From Schlesneria sp. (GTDB lineage Bacteria; Planctomycetota; Planctomycetia; Planctomycetales; Planctomycetaceae), in contig JAQGHU010000085.1 of assembly GCA_028291515.1 (NCBI GenBank), forward strand, positions 1 through 64,000: a stretch of DNA of 64,000 nt. Reading direction: 5' to 3'. The notes under the pieces were generated by a model. It saw nothing but the letters and a program-made list of their open reading frames with translations. It did not search any database and was not told the DNA's origin. Position 1 is the first letter of the stretch; the number at the start of each line of letters is the position of its first letter. The translations under genes were made by a program, and so were the position numbers. Positions 46,601-56,481 of the stretch are shown in pieces.

Positions 46601-47318
46601 GAAATCCGCGACCGGCTATGTCTGGGCGGTCAGCGAAGTGGTCACCATTGATGGGAGTGACCCTATTGTCCGGGCAGACATCAATCTGCCGAAGGGGCGC
46701 GATCTGAGCATCAGAGTTTTGGACGAGTCAGGGAAACCGGTTGCAGACCAACCGCTCGAACTGGAGTTGAGTTTCCAACTGAAAGGATCGTCGTCCAGAT
46801 CATCCTCGAGTATCTCGGCGACCACAGACCCGTCAGGGATCGCGACGTTCCGGGGTTTAGCTCTCGATCAAAAGCTTGACCCGTTGACGTGGTCATTGTC
46901 TGCCGTCATCAAGCCGAATTCCTATCGTGGAGTCATGATCCCCATTGAGAAGAATGGATCGTCCACGATTCGACTGAAGAAAGGAGTTTCGGGGGGCGGA
47001 GTTGTGATTGATGTCAAATCGCGGAAACCGATTCCCGATGTTGAGGTTCGACTGATCCCGCGACATTTCGAACAGGCCTCATACAAAGGAGAGGCGGTCA
47101 CCCGAACAGATGCCGAAGGGAGATTCCATTTCGCGGGACTGGAGCCGATCGAATACACCGGCTATGTCTCGGATACGAGCCCGAAAGGAACGATCATCGA
47201 ATCGTATGGAAACGGCGGCTATCGTTTTAAGTACCCAACAGGGGTCGAGCAGCATGCCTTGACCGGCGGAGGCAAAGACGTTCGATGGGAAGTGATGATT
47301 AATTCCGACAGCCACTGA
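43680..47318 (+). CDS. BlaR1-type M56 peptidase with carboxypeptidase-regulatory-like repeats
   Basis: A 1212-residue membrane sensor-protease. The N-terminal 375 residues have several membrane helices and the M56 signature: zinc motif AHELVHVRRWDAV (HELVH at 242-246) and EREACCDALAV (Glu about 281), followed by a last helix near 353-372 (FAAVLLAICCVAVVLN). In BlaR1/MecR1 the outer domain is a penicillin-binding sensor; here no SxxK-type sensor is seen. Instead about 800 residues of beta-rich repeats follow, with carboxypeptidase-regulatory signatures at about 565 (SDSDGRVVVEHI), 677 (TDADGRAVLNQL), 1049 (TDPSGIATFRGL) and 1142 (TDAEGRFHFAGL). It is coupled to the BlaI-like repressor. The sensed signal and the target genes are unknown. 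Confidence 0.92.
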   Translation: MTQSQFVFSETLAMVLGHSLWEATAIAMLVGIVLRGLPAKHANLRHLVAVAGLFGVVVSAFVTWSILRLDRGEQAVRDSGDVVAKTFEKTSEPALAATSTPTVVATPAVPLSVTGTPPSKQSPVAAAKSAWFTAERQRSLVPALTIAWAIGAVLMLARGVVGQVTVRKWLAESALESTGLDDLRRLVAELSDRLGLRRVVQIVVSNRLSVPAVVGILSPVILVPSAMLTGIPVEQWRIILAHELVHVRRWDAVVNVAQLIVESLLFFNPAVWWLSRQIRIEREACCDALAVKVCGEPLSVAWALVDVATVATSGRSQFNPHGALAFAEPANEGELTDRVRRLIDPNRTPRSKVSWLSFAAVLLAICCVAVVLNRSTDVAVRTAAAWMSPKDRIDKLVQLEAEQNGIFLPSANLANASSATSDGGRDSGTEPKISVELIVKMEDGSDVTRKLDLRAIYQSGNSSTNTSLEPPQEDAPEYRKIFTFPPCQLRIGASLRGQAAAATELLSLLPDSRERTVELVLSRGVSVPVSVQNELGQPIPEARVRTGFLMNVRGSGSTLTVADQQSDSDGRVVVEHIIEGGYSFELQASGYQRMNVRQDFGGSKAHTAETPLVLKMRSARPAFVKVIDAKSGEPLKDARFRIVRLQEPTGGMNYGINYGFTRRWYSPDLWSDYGTTDADGRAVLNQLRNNATYSFAIVVPEYATALMTVRAGQPEQTVAVGRPLTISGELTGALDRLMKRTDGKPGYQFSAASRLSDHVNDNTWVLVDSEGHFTTVSFSPGERVTLLLPDERHDFVMKESLTDITYEIRPASGPSSVPRREVVIRLTGVSIEAPARGLMYVSWQHPTIQTGVQNGPLPISGNEIRLQVPVGAQLNFHEQEIAGYRVSERSQIEIGAGDDAMVIDAPAVVMGGIYGSLKHADGSSADGAFVRIFPIKLPLTEKNDHQINPSVSSGGSQYLREVPIGGSYRVLATEKSATGYVWAVSEVVTIDGSDPIVRADINLPKGRDLSIRVLDESGKPVADQPLELELSFQLKGSSSRSSSSISATTDPSGIATFRGLALDQKLDPLTWSLSAVIKPNSYRGVMIPIEKNGSSTIRLKKGVSGGGVVIDVKSRKPIPDVEVRLIPRHFEQASYKGEAVTRTDAEGRFHFAGLEPIEYTGYVSDTSPKGTIIESYGNGGYRFKYPTGVEQHALTGGGKDVRWEVMINSDSH

Positions 47319-47349
47319 ACCAAGCGGAATGATGGCCGCAGTTGAAATC

Positions 47350-47385
47350 AAAAAAGCCCCCGCAGCCGATGACGACTGCGGGGGC
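47350..47385 (-). terminator. intrinsic terminator of the frameshifted secreted-protein gene
   Basis: GCCCCCGCAG (47356-47365) pairs with CTGCGGGGGC (47376-47385); on the minus strand a U-run follows (A-run 47350-47355 on the plus strand). It lies 60 bases past the stop at 47446 and close to the convergent M56 gene end. Confidence 0.88.
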
Positions 47386-47445
47386 CTGGTGCGACAATTC
47401 AAGGGCAGGATCGTCGATGTCTGCCTGTAGAGATTGATGCATGGC

Positions 47446-48371
47446 TCACGGAAGTTGCCCCGAGTCTTCCAAGGCAAATCTCCAGCTGAAGATCCCATCA
47501 CTGATCAATTCGCCGCTTCCGGAGTTCGGATAGTCGTCATATGAAAGTCCATTGTCGAATTCGTAATAGACATCGATATCGTAGGATATGATGTCGCCGT
47601 CAGCCGCCCAGAACCCGACCAAGTTGTTGAGACCGACTTCGCCGAAAGTCCAATCTCCGTCGATGTCGACCGACCCAGAACTTGTGATACTCATGCCATC
47701 GTAACCGATGTAGTCTAGTCCATTTGCAGTGCCAACAATTGATACTACCAGGAAGTTATTTCGATAGACGTTAATGTTCGCCGAGTAGCTTCCGAACGTC
47801 GTGTGATCGGTTTGCTCGGAATCCCCGGTGTACATGCCGCCAGACGTCCAGTCGGATTCCCAAGTAACATCGATCCACTGGACACCATTGCCATCAATCG
47901 ACACGTCCAAATGCCCTTCGACGGCGTCGCTGTCGTGGATGCTTCTTTGACTGATTCCAGCTGGAGCGTAGTCGACCCCATCAAATGTGATATCCGAAGT
48001 GTACTCGGAGATGGCAGCATGATCGATCACAGGTTGGTGATCATAAGTGCCAGACATAGTGCCCGAGTACGTTGCTGTGACCGTCCCTGCTGCAGCAGTT
48101 GGGGGTACTCTACGTCGACTTCCTGGTCACCTCCATCAGCGAGTGGAGCAATCACCGATGGCAGTCCATCGTCGATGTCAGAGTCAACGCCGTCATTAAG
48201 GGCCCAATAATCCATCCTCACAATCAACGTGGTCTCGCCTAATCGATGCCAATTCCCTGTGGATCTTCTGACGAAAGTGACGTTGCCTCCCTCGGATGGA
48301 AGGAACCATCCGAAAGTGAGGAGAACGAAACAGCTGCCGATAATTGCCAAGTTCAATCGCGGATTTTTCAT
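47446..48371 (-). pseudogene. secreted beta-rich protein gene split by a frameshift
   Basis: Two overlapping frames appear to be one gene. The 5' frame (48371-48027) begins MKNPRLNLAIIGSCFVLLTF, a signal peptide, and reads well to DGGDQEVDVEYP. The 3' frame (stop at 47446) reads well from PPTAAAGTVTATYSGTMSGT onward and is acidic, Tyr/Asp/Gly-rich and beta-like (VQWIDVTWESDWTSGG). The two join cleanly if one base is added to the run of five G on the plus strand at 48101-48105; without that the 5' frame runs into the unlikely LLQQGRSQQRTRALCLA and the 3' frame has only an internal ATG. Causes could be a sequencing error, a real inactivating slip, or phase variation. No family is recognised. 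A proper terminator follows, suggesting the gene was recently functional. Confidence 0.7.
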
Positions 48372-48748
48372 GCGACGTTCCTAATGATGCTTGATTCAGA
48401 AACCACCATCAATCATGAATCATTCGCAGCTACGAATAAGTTGAAATAGTACCGCGGTGATTCAGTGTGTCAAACAAAATGTATTATAAAAATAGAAATG
48501 TTTTGCATTGTTCATGAGTGCTGTTTTGTGCAGTGCAATATGCAGCGACAGATCTCATCGCCGATCGCTCACGAGCCGCTCAACCGAGTGTTCGAATCAA
48601 AGTCTCGAGCGCTGCTGGAAGCGATATCGGCAGCTCAAGGCTTGGCGAGCGGCCACTTTCCACAGGACCCTGAAGGGCCACGGAGCGGGCTCATAATGAA
48701 TTCTCGCAGAGTCATCTTGGTTGTGATATTGGATCGAGGGTAGAAATG
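48372..48748. other. AT-richer intergenic region, no supported gene
   Basis: About 375 bases; 48430-48530 is visibly AT-rich against its surroundings (AAAATGTATTATAAAAATAG). It may carry the promoter of the minus-strand gene. A 92-codon plus-strand frame is present but has Cys-rich, atypical sequence and no ribosome site. Confidence 0.45.
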
Positions 48749-48783
48749 AAAAAGGCCCCGCAGTCGACAGTGACTGCGGGGCC
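48749..48783 (-). terminator. intrinsic terminator of the second DUF1559 module
   Basis: GGCCCCGCAGTC (48754-48765) pairs with GACTGCGGGGCC (48772-48783), loop of six; on the minus strand a U-run follows. It lies 24 bases past the DUF1559 stop. The stem resembles that of the terminator at 47356. Confidence 0.92.
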
Positions 48784-48806
48784 TGGCTTCGAGGTTCAGA
48801 TGGCGA

Positions 48807-49733
48807 TTAGAAGTCGCCGACGACGTTCCCTTCTTGCATTCCGGACAGGCTACGCCATGTGTTAACGTCGATGTTGTTGGATACGAAGCGGATTGCTCCG
48901 TCGCACATCGCCACGTGAACGCCGCCCGTATGCATGCTGCGGGAGGAGAAAATCAACGGATTCGTTGTGTCACCTAAGCCGCCGGGTCCGTATGCTTGAC
49001 ATGGAAAACTCGTAGTCGATTGGCAGAATCCTCCGTTGAGTGCATCTGGCGACGTGGTGTTCGGTGTATAGAAGGCTGAAACGCCAGATCCTGGTCCCCA
49101 CCAAGTCAGGCCGCGAAGATCTTGATTGGTACGGCCTTGGCGCACTTCCATCATCAGCAATGTGTTCGAAGTCCCGTCGCTGATGTCTGCGAGACGATAG
49201 GCAACGCCAGCAGCACCTGCATTGTTTTCGTTGTGAAATGGCGAGCGGTTAAACGTAACAGAGTTAAAAGGGCTGACACGCACCGATGAAGTGTTGCCTA
49301 GATTCACCGCGTAATTATACTGGCAAATTGCATTGTACCAAGACGTGGGCGAGTCACTCGGGCAGGTCATCGCGGCCATTCGAATCCCACAGAGCTTTTG
49401 GTTGTTCCCGCCATCGTTGTAGTTCTGTGCTTCAATCCACTGGGCAAATACCGCCGCTTGATCGATATAGGGCAGGATTCCCTTAATCCATCCGTCGCCG
49501 GTCACGTCGCCGCAGTAACCAATCGGCAATCGATTGGTCGTATCGTGGTAGTTGTGCATGGCGAGGGCGAGTTGCTTGAAGTTGTTCTTACAACTGGTGC
49601 GTCGCGCTGATTCCCGTGCTTGTTGAACCGCGGGAAGCAAGAGGGCGATCAAAACGGCAATGATCGCGATCACGACCAGCAGTTCGATCAACGTAAACCC
49701 TGCTCTAAATCGACGAGTGTTTCGACTTGGCAT
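48807..49733 (-). CDS. DUF1559 pilin-like protein, second copy
   Basis: A 308-residue member of the same family as the gene at 28888. The ATG at 49733 has GGAG six bases upstream, better than upstream ATGs. The N-terminus [20 protein letters not shown] carries the prepilin motif with a basic leader; then [20 protein letters not shown] and [20 protein letters not shown] follow. The end has [20 protein letters not shown] and [10 protein letters not shown]. It follows its lipoprotein partner by 87 bases on the minus strand, reversing the gene order of the first module. Confidence 0.95.
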   Translation of the reverse strand: MPSRNTRRFRAGFTLIELLVVIAIIAVLIALLLPAVQQARESARRTSCKNNFKQLALAMHNYHDTTNRLPIGYCGDVTGDGWIKGILPYIDQAAVFAQWIEAQNYNDGGNNQKLCGIRMAAMTCPSDSPTSWYNAICQYNYAVNLGNTSSVRVSPFNSVTFNRSPFHNENNAGAAGVAYRLADISDGTSNTLLMMEVRQGRTNQDLRGLTWWGPGSGVSAFYTPNTTSPDALNGGFCQSTTSFPCQAYGPGGLGDTTNPLIFSSRSMHTGGVHVAMCDGAIRFVSNNIDVNTWRSLSGMQEGNVVGDF

Positions 49734-49820
49734 CTGAGACTCCATGAGAACAGAACAGAACAGGAAAATAACGCATCCCAACCCGACTGAAAGCATTCCG
49801 CGTGATCGCGGTCGATATTC

Positions 49821-50261
49821 CTATTTCTCGCCGGTGACTGCGAAATCGGCGACATTCGGCGAGTTCGATTTAATAGTCGCCTTTAGTTCGGTGTCTTTAT
49901 TGAATTTGGCTGCCACTCGTTCCTTCGACGGCGTGGCCGATGGATTATTCATCATCTCATCGGCGCTACGTTTTGCTTCTGGCTCCGGCGACAGAATGAC
50001 GACCCGGTATTCACCCGGTGCCAGTCCACTCTCGGCGGGGATCTTGTACTGCCCCGATGTGATGACGGCACCAGAGGCCGTCGCGGGGCCCGATTCGGCA
50101 ATTGGCTGAAATGAGATTGAGCCTGCGTCGATGGGCTTTCCGTCGAGTGTGACTTTGCCTGTGACGGCTTGTCTTCCGAGAGGGTCTTTCGCTGGGCTTC
50201 CGCAGCCACATAAAACACAAATTGACATGGTCATCAAAACGGCTGAAATAAGATGGCGCAT
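49821..50261 (-). CDS. small lipoprotein paired with DUF1559 protein, second copy
   Basis: A 146-residue lipoprotein. The signal (ISAVLMTMSICVLCGC) ends in lipobox LCGC, giving a lipidated Cys. The mature protein starts AVTGKVTLDGKPIDAGSISF, matching the beta-strand block of the first lipoprotein, and has YKIPAESGLAPGEYRVVILS, a typical carboxypeptidase-regulatory-like end. It is the first gene of a two-gene unit with the DUF1559 gene. No sigma-54-like site was found upstream, unlike the first module. Confidence 0.87.
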   Translation of the reverse strand: MRHLISAVLMTMSICVLCGCGSPAKDPLGRQAVTGKVTLDGKPIDAGSISFQPIAESGPATASGAVITSGQYKIPAESGLAPGEYRVVILSPEPEAKRSADEMMNNPSATPSKERVAAKFNKDTELKATIKSNSPNVADFAVTGEK

Positions 50262-50618
50262 CAGGTGAGAATTCCTAAACTATCGAAATCAAGGACTGCC
50301 AAGACGCGAATTCGATCGACGACTAAAACGGACATTATCAAATTCAGTTTATACGGTTTCCCGTAGTTTTTAGAATCCCATCAGGAGAAACTAAGGTGTG
50401 CAAAAGACATGTTGTCTTGATCGCGTTGTTGAACTAGTTCAGTTACTTGCGGACCTATGGGAGTCAGCGATAGGTCACGACTCCACAGCCATTCGCGTGC
50501 GCGCGTGGGACCATGTTAGATGGCCACATTACGGACATTGACGCCTGATGGGGATTCGCGGCAAGGTGGCGAAGTCGTAGGTTACATCTCAGTATTTTCC
50601 GGCCGACAGAACAGAAAG
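50262..50618. other. promoter region of the second module, no gene seen
   Basis: About 350 bases with no supported gene. The AT-rich stretch 50330-50380 may hold the promoter of the minus-strand lipoprotein gene, but no motif is clear. Confidence 0.45.
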
Positions 50619-50949
50619 GGGTGGCCGGGCTGGAGCGGGCTGGAGCGTTTCGCGATGCCCCGGTGCGGTACTCAGTTGGGGCCTGAGCGAATTTTCGGCT
50701 ATTATTTGAACTCTGTTCGCGATCGCGTCGTCAATCTGGCTCAAGACTGGAAATGATCCAGGGCCGGATGGATTGAAGGCGCACGATGGAATGGCCTGTC
50801 CCGGATCCGATTTGGTGGGATTGGCTGGAAGACGCCGAAGAGTAAGAGAGCCGCCGTGTGACAGAGATCGGTCGTGAAGAATTGAACGATGCGGGCTAGT
50901 ACCGCACCGGGGCTTCGCGAAACGCTCCAGCCCGCCGCTCCGGCCACCC
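50619..50949. repeat. 330-bp element with long terminal inverted arms
   Basis: Left arm 50637-50672 and right arm 50898-50933 are reverse complements with one mismatch in 36 (GGGCTGGAGCGTTTCGCG.., ..CGCGAAACGCTCCAGCCC). GGGTGGCC (50619) and GGCCACCC (50942) extend the symmetry. The 225 bases between the arms have no convincing gene. The structure resembles a MITE-like element. Confidence 0.82.
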
Positions 50950-50966
50950 TGCCGTCTCACAACTCG

Positions 50967-50994
50967 CTGGATTCCCGCCTCCGCGGGAATGACG
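50967..50994. repeat. single CGTCATTCCCGCG repeat
   Basis: CTGGATTCCCGCCTCCGCGG then GAATGACG; the same family as the pairs at 10151 and 17149, here unpaired. It lies just outside the 330-bp element. Confidence 0.8.
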
Positions 50995-51010
50995 GGATGA
51001 GGCCAGAGGA

Positions 51011-51056
51011 TAACAACAAAGCCACGGCCGAGTGGAGTTCTCGAGGTCGTGGCTTT
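51011..51056 (-). terminator. probable terminator of the sigma factor gene
   Basis: AAAGCCACG (51018-51026) pairs with CGTGGCTTT (51048-51056) on the minus strand, followed by the U-rich stretch GUUGUUAU. It lies about 37 bases after the stop. Confidence 0.7.
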
Positions 51057-51092
51057 GGAAGTCTGCTGCGGTTGATCAAACCGAATGGCGAA

Positions 51093-51938
51093 TTACTCGC
51101 CCAGGATTCCCTTGGCCAGCTTCTTCAACGCTTCGTTCTCGATTTGGCGGACGCGTTCGCGGGTGAGGCCCATCGATTCGCCGATTTCTTTCAGCGTGCG
51201 TGGTTCTGCGTCGTCCAGGCCGAATCGCATCCGCAGGATTGTCGCTTCGCGGGGGTCCATCGTGTCGAGCATACGGAAGACGTGCTTGAGATTGTCGGTA
51301 TCGAGCAATTCGTCATCCGGGGCCTTGGCTTTGTCGTCGGCGACCATGTCGCTCATCGTCCAGCCTCCCTCATCATCGTCTGTCTGTGGCGTGGAGTTGT
51401 AGAGCTGGATCGCGGCCCGAACGATGCTCAGCTTCTTTTTGGGCAGGCCCAGTTCCTTGGCGACTTCTTCTTGCGTGGGGGGACGACCGAGTTCATCGTC
51501 GAGCTTCGCGGTGGCGCGTCGCCATTTTGTCAGTAGCTCGACCATGTAGGCAGGAATGCGGATCGTCTTGGCCGAGTTGATCAGCGAACGCTTGATGGAC
51601 TGCTTGATCCAGTAGCTGGCATACGTACTGAACCGCGTGTTCATGTCGGGGTCGAAGCCTTCGACCGCACGCAACAGGCCCAGGTTGCCTTCTTCGATCA
51701 GATCCTGCAGCGGTAGCCCCTTCCCGGTGTAGGCCCTCGCGATGTTGACGACGAGCCGCAGGTTGGCGCGGACCATGCGGTCCCGGGCTTCCTTCTCGCC
51801 ATTGGAGATCCGGTTGGAGAGCTCCTTCTCTTCACGGGCGGTCAACAACGCTGTTTCATTGATCTCGCGAAGATAGGTTTCGAGAGGTGTTTGAACCGCT
51901 GCTGAGGAGATCGGGCGGACGCGGGTCGCTTTGGCCAT
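51093..51938 (-). CDS. sigma-70 family RNA polymerase sigma factor (RpoD-like, no region 1.1)
   Basis: A 281-residue sigma factor. It has region 1.2 (TPLETYLREINETALLTARE), region 2 (RANLRLVVNIARAYTGKGLP, LIEEGNLGLLRAVEGFDPDM, FSTYASYWIKQSIKR), region 3 (KLDDELGRPPTQEEVAKELG) and region 4 (ILRMRFGLDDAEPRTLKEIG, LTRERVRQIENEALKKL). It lacks the region 1.1 and large non-conserved spacer of long primary sigmas, so it resembles the shorter group 1/2 type. The start at 51938 (MAKATRVRPISS) is favoured; a GTG at 51980 is an alternative. Whether this is the main housekeeping sigma cannot be told from the window. Confidence 0.93.
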   Translation of the reverse strand: MAKATRVRPISSAAVQTPLETYLREINETALLTAREEKELSNRISNGEKEARDRMVRANLRLVVNIARAYTGKGLPLQDLIEEGNLGLLRAVEGFDPDMNTRFSTYASYWIKQSIKRSLINSAKTIRIPAYMVELLTKWRRATAKLDDELGRPPTQEEVAKELGLPKKKLSIVRAAIQLYNSTPQTDDDEGGWTMSDMVADDKAKAPDDELLDTDNLKHVFRMLDTMDPREATILRMRFGLDDAEPRTLKEIGESMGLTRERVRQIENEALKKLAKGILGE

Positions 51939-52109
51939 CGTGAGGTTCTGCCAGTTTGGGGGGTGGGGTTCCGATGCCACCTCCTGTGGCGATGGTCGAG
52001 CTGCCTGTTGCAGCGATGTTCACTTTATTTATCGGAAGTCGACACCAGAAATTCCAAACTGAGAGACCCGATTCGGGAGGAACGATCAGGAAAAATAGGA
52101 AGACGGCGC

Positions 52110-52144
52110 AATAATAACGGCCCTCCGGAACATACCGGAGGGCC
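52110..52144 (-). terminator. terminator downstream of rpsA
   Basis: GGCCCTCCGG (52119-52128) and CCGGAGGGCC (52135-52144) form a strong stem; on the minus strand a UUAUUAUU stretch follows. It is 120 bases after the rpsA stop. Confidence 0.85.
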
Positions 52145-52227
52145 GCAAGGTTTTCCAAATTGTTCTTGCTTACAGTCCTTGACTTTTGATGATCTTGAAC
52201 TAGTTAGCGATTGATTCAGCAAACGAA

Positions 52228-52255
52228 GCAGGACGGATTGTGACGCCCGTCCTGC
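52228..52255 (-). terminator. hairpin directly after rpsA
   Basis: GCAGGACGG (52228-52236) pairs with CCGTCCTGC (52247-52255), followed on the minus strand by UUCGUUUG. It is a weaker terminator or an RNA 3'-end stabilising stem, 9 bases after the stop codon. Confidence 0.6.
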
Positions 52256-52263
52256 CTGTGGTG

Positions 52264-54054
<1,791 letters not shown>

Positions 54055-54325
54055 TCTGATCCCATCATGTTGCCACGGCGTCCGGCAGACATCTTTGTGT
54101 CATGCCCCCGGCTCGAACCGCCGAACACTGCCATCCTGAAGGAGGGACGTTCGTAGAAAAAAGAGGTGCAATCAACCTGCCGGAGTAGAAACAATCTACC
54201 CTGTTCGGAAGGCCGAAGCGGGTGATTGTAGCAGAGTTTACGGTTTTTCATCCAGCAAGGATGTCATCATTTTCGGCGTTTTTATGCTTTCTAAACCGGA
54301 AATTCATCGAGCTCGGCTCAGTCGG

Positions 54326-55741
54326 CTAGCTGTGTGTTTCAGCCAATTTCAGTTGCTCGACAAGTTCCACAAACTGCTGGCCGCGGTCGGCAAAGTTGCG
54401 GAACCAGTCATAACTGGCGCATCCGGGGGAAAGCAGGACCACGTCGCCCGGATCAGATTGAGCGACGGCCCAGTCAAATGCTTGGCGAAACGAATCAAAT
54501 TCGGGAGATGTCAGACAGGTTAAAAGAGGATTTCGGTCGATTAACTCGCGTATAGTCCCCGCAGTTTGCCCCACCAAGGCCACTGCCTTGGTGCGGCGAC
54601 TGATAGCAGCGGCCATTTCGGATAGGTCCACCTGTTTGTCGTAGCCCCCTGCCAGAAGGATGACTGGTCGCTCAAACGCCTCCAGCCCGACGATGGCAGA
54701 TTCTGGAGTCGTCGCAAGTGAATCGTTGTAGAACGATCGCCCGTTGATGTCCGCGATCCACTGCAAGCGGTGTGGCAACGGCTGATATCGCTCAATGCCC
54801 CGCTGAATATCCTCACTGTTCGCACCACATTCCAGAGTCGCGCACGTTGCCGCCAACCCATTGGCCAAGTTGTGACGACCGGGAAGTTTCAGCCATTGTT
54901 TCAGCGGGAGCGACAGCTGTTTGCCGTCAGTTCGGACGATCGCGTCGCCGTTAGTATCGCTAAAGACTCCGTCGGTGCCATGATCAGCCAGGCCAAACAA
55001 CAATCGCCGCCCCTGACAGCGCCACTCCCGCACATCGGCGTCGTCGCCATTAAGGACAGCGACATCGTTTGGCTGCTGCCAACGCAACATCGTCCGCTTG
55101 GCCCAGCGATAATGATCGAGCGAATCGTGCCAATCGAGATGATTCGGGGCGAAGTTCGTAATCACTGACACGGCGGGACTGACCTGGAGTCGGTCAAGAT
55201 CGGTGAGTTGAAAACTGCTCAACTCCAAAACCACGATGTCTTCGGGCTGAATTTGATCAACCAGAGGCAGCAGGCTGATGCCGATGTTTCCTCCCAGCCA
55301 GGCCTGGCGACCAGCCTGCTGCAGGATCGTGTGAATCATCGCGGTTGTCGTCGATTTGCCATTGCTGCCCGTGACGGCGACGATCGGAGCGGGGTTCCAT
55401 TGCCAGAATAGGTTCATTTCGCTGGTGAGCGGCACTCCCGCTACACGAGCGAGTTGCAAGTAAGAATTGTCAGGGCGGATCGCCGGGTTCACGACGATCA
55501 AATCGGCGCTGCGGAAATCGGCTTCGTGATGCCCTCCCAGCTTGAACTGCAGGTTGTCGATACTTTGCAACTCGGCGAGTGACTCCGTCAGCTTCTCGGC
55601 GGGGCGTGTGTCAGTGATGGTGATTCGTGCGCCGCGGTCGTTCAGGAATCGGACTACTCCCAGCCCACCCCCAAACGAACCCAGTCCCATGACCAGGACA
55701 TTGAGGTTGCGGTAGTCGCGTTGAGGGTGATCGGGAATCAC
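54326..55741 (-). CDS. murD: UDP-N-acetylmuramoyl-L-alanine--D-glutamate ligase
   Basis: Adds D-glutamate to the peptidoglycan precursor in the cytoplasm. 471 residues. N-terminal Rossmann-like LNVLVMGLGSFGGGLGVVRF; ATP loop AVTGSNGKSTTTAMI; LGGNIGISLLPLV; LELSSFQL; ITNFAPNHLDWHDSLDHYRW; and the C-terminal LLAGGYDKQVDLSEM. The N-terminal loop reads GSFGGG, where many MurD have GxTGxS. It starts with GTG overlapping the TGA of the HAD gene by four bases, so they are coupled. Other mur/fts genes are not adjacent. Presence supports peptidoglycan synthesis in this planctomycete. Confidence 0.96.
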   Translation of the reverse strand: MIPDHPQRDYRNLNVLVMGLGSFGGGLGVVRFLNDRGARITITDTRPAEKLTESLAELQSIDNLQFKLGGHHEADFRSADLIVVNPAIRPDNSYLQLARVAGVPLTSEMNLFWQWNPAPIVAVTGSNGKSTTTAMIHTILQQAGRQAWLGGNIGISLLPLVDQIQPEDIVVLELSSFQLTDLDRLQVSPAVSVITNFAPNHLDWHDSLDHYRWAKRTMLRWQQPNDVAVLNGDDADVREWRCQGRRLLFGLADHGTDGVFSDTNGDAIVRTDGKQLSLPLKQWLKLPGRHNLANGLAATCATLECGANSEDIQRGIERYQPLPHRLQWIADINGRSFYNDSLATTPESAIVGLEAFERPVILLAGGYDKQVDLSEMAAAISRRTKAVALVGQTAGTIRELIDRNPLLTCLTSPEFDSFRQAFDWAVAQSDPGDVVLLSPGCASYDWFRNFADRGQQFVELVEQLKLAETHS

Positions 55742-56334
55742 GGAACGAACCCATTAAGGAAGGCGCCCTGGATCTGCTCGATCGCCGTGTGATAAGCACG
55801 CAACACCAAGTCAGCCTGATCCGCGAATTCTGGCAGGTTCCCCGGTGCAAACAAGATCGTCCGCATGCCGGCGCGGCGTCCGGCTTCCAGATCGAACAAA
55901 TAATCTCCGCAGAACACGACTTCTTCTGGAGCCAGATCCCAGTGCAGGCAGATGGCCAGCAGTCCAGCGGGATCAGGCTTTGGCGCGGCGTCTTCCCGAG
56001 TCAGCACATGGGAGAACTGCAGATTCAAACGGCTGATGACAAGGTCCGTACAGATACGAGAATTCCGCGTCAAAATCGCTTTGGGGATCGGAATCTCATC
56101 GATCCACTGCAGTAGATCGAGCACTCCTTCGAACAGAATCGCGCCGTGTGCGGCCTTCAATTCATGCTGATGCAGAACCGCCTGCATCCGATCCAGTTCA
56201 GGACCAGAAGAGATCTTGCCCATCGCTTCCAGAATCGGGGATCCTGATGCCAGCCCCATATCACGCCGGATGGCTTCGAAATCCAGCCGGGAATCGACCA
56301 GCGTTCCATCAAGATCAAAGATGATGCCGCGCAT
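55738..56334 (-). CDS. HAD-superfamily phosphatase (phosphoglycolate phosphatase-like)
   Basis: A 198-residue HAD hydrolase. Motif I FDLDGTLVDS with nucleophile and acid Asp; motif II in AILTRNS (serine/threonine); motif III Lys in AAPKPDPAG; motif IV CGDYLFDLEAGRRAG. The helical cap follows motif I. Substrate is unknown; phosphoglycolate is typical of the subgroup. It is the first gene of a coupled pair with murD. Confidence 0.92.
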   Translation of the reverse strand: MRGIIFDLDGTLVDSRLDFEAIRRDMGLASGSPILEAMGKISSGPELDRMQAVLHQHELKAAHGAILFEGVLDLLQWIDEIPIPKAILTRNSRICTDLVISRLNLQFSHVLTREDAAPKPDPAGLLAICLHWDLAPEEVVFCGDYLFDLEAGRRAGMRTILFAPGNLPEFADQADLVLRAYHTAIEQIQGAFLNGFVP

Positions 56335-56344
56335 AGGGAATCAA

Positions 56345-56481
56345 AGTGACGAGGGGAAAGGGGTGAGTAACGAGTGACGAGTACTGAGGCGAAAGTGATG
56401 AGTGATGCTGGTTAACCCGAAATGAGCGTCACGAGCGTTTGTAAGTCTTCCTCGTCACTCGTCACTTTCACCTCGTCACTC
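56345..56481. repeat. nested GTGACGAG inverted repeats
   Basis: Outer arms AGTGACGAG (56345-56353) and CTCGTCACT (56472-56480); inner arms GAGTGACGAG (56372-56381) and CTCGTCACTC (56451-56460). The right outer arm touches the end of the histidine phosphatase gene. No gene lies in between. Confidence 0.7.

Noticed and set aside
48465-48743. 92-codon plus-strand frame in the AT-rich gap
   Set aside because: No ribosome site, odd Cys-rich start, no recognisable domain and opposite to both neighbours.
50520-50960. open frames on both strands in the 330-bp inverted element
   Set aside because: They mirror each other because of the inverted arms and have no ribosome site or conserved sequence.
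10151-50994. CRISPR array made of the CGTCATTCCCGCG repeats
   Set aside because: Copies are isolated or in inverted pairs with irregular spacing, and no cas genes are present.
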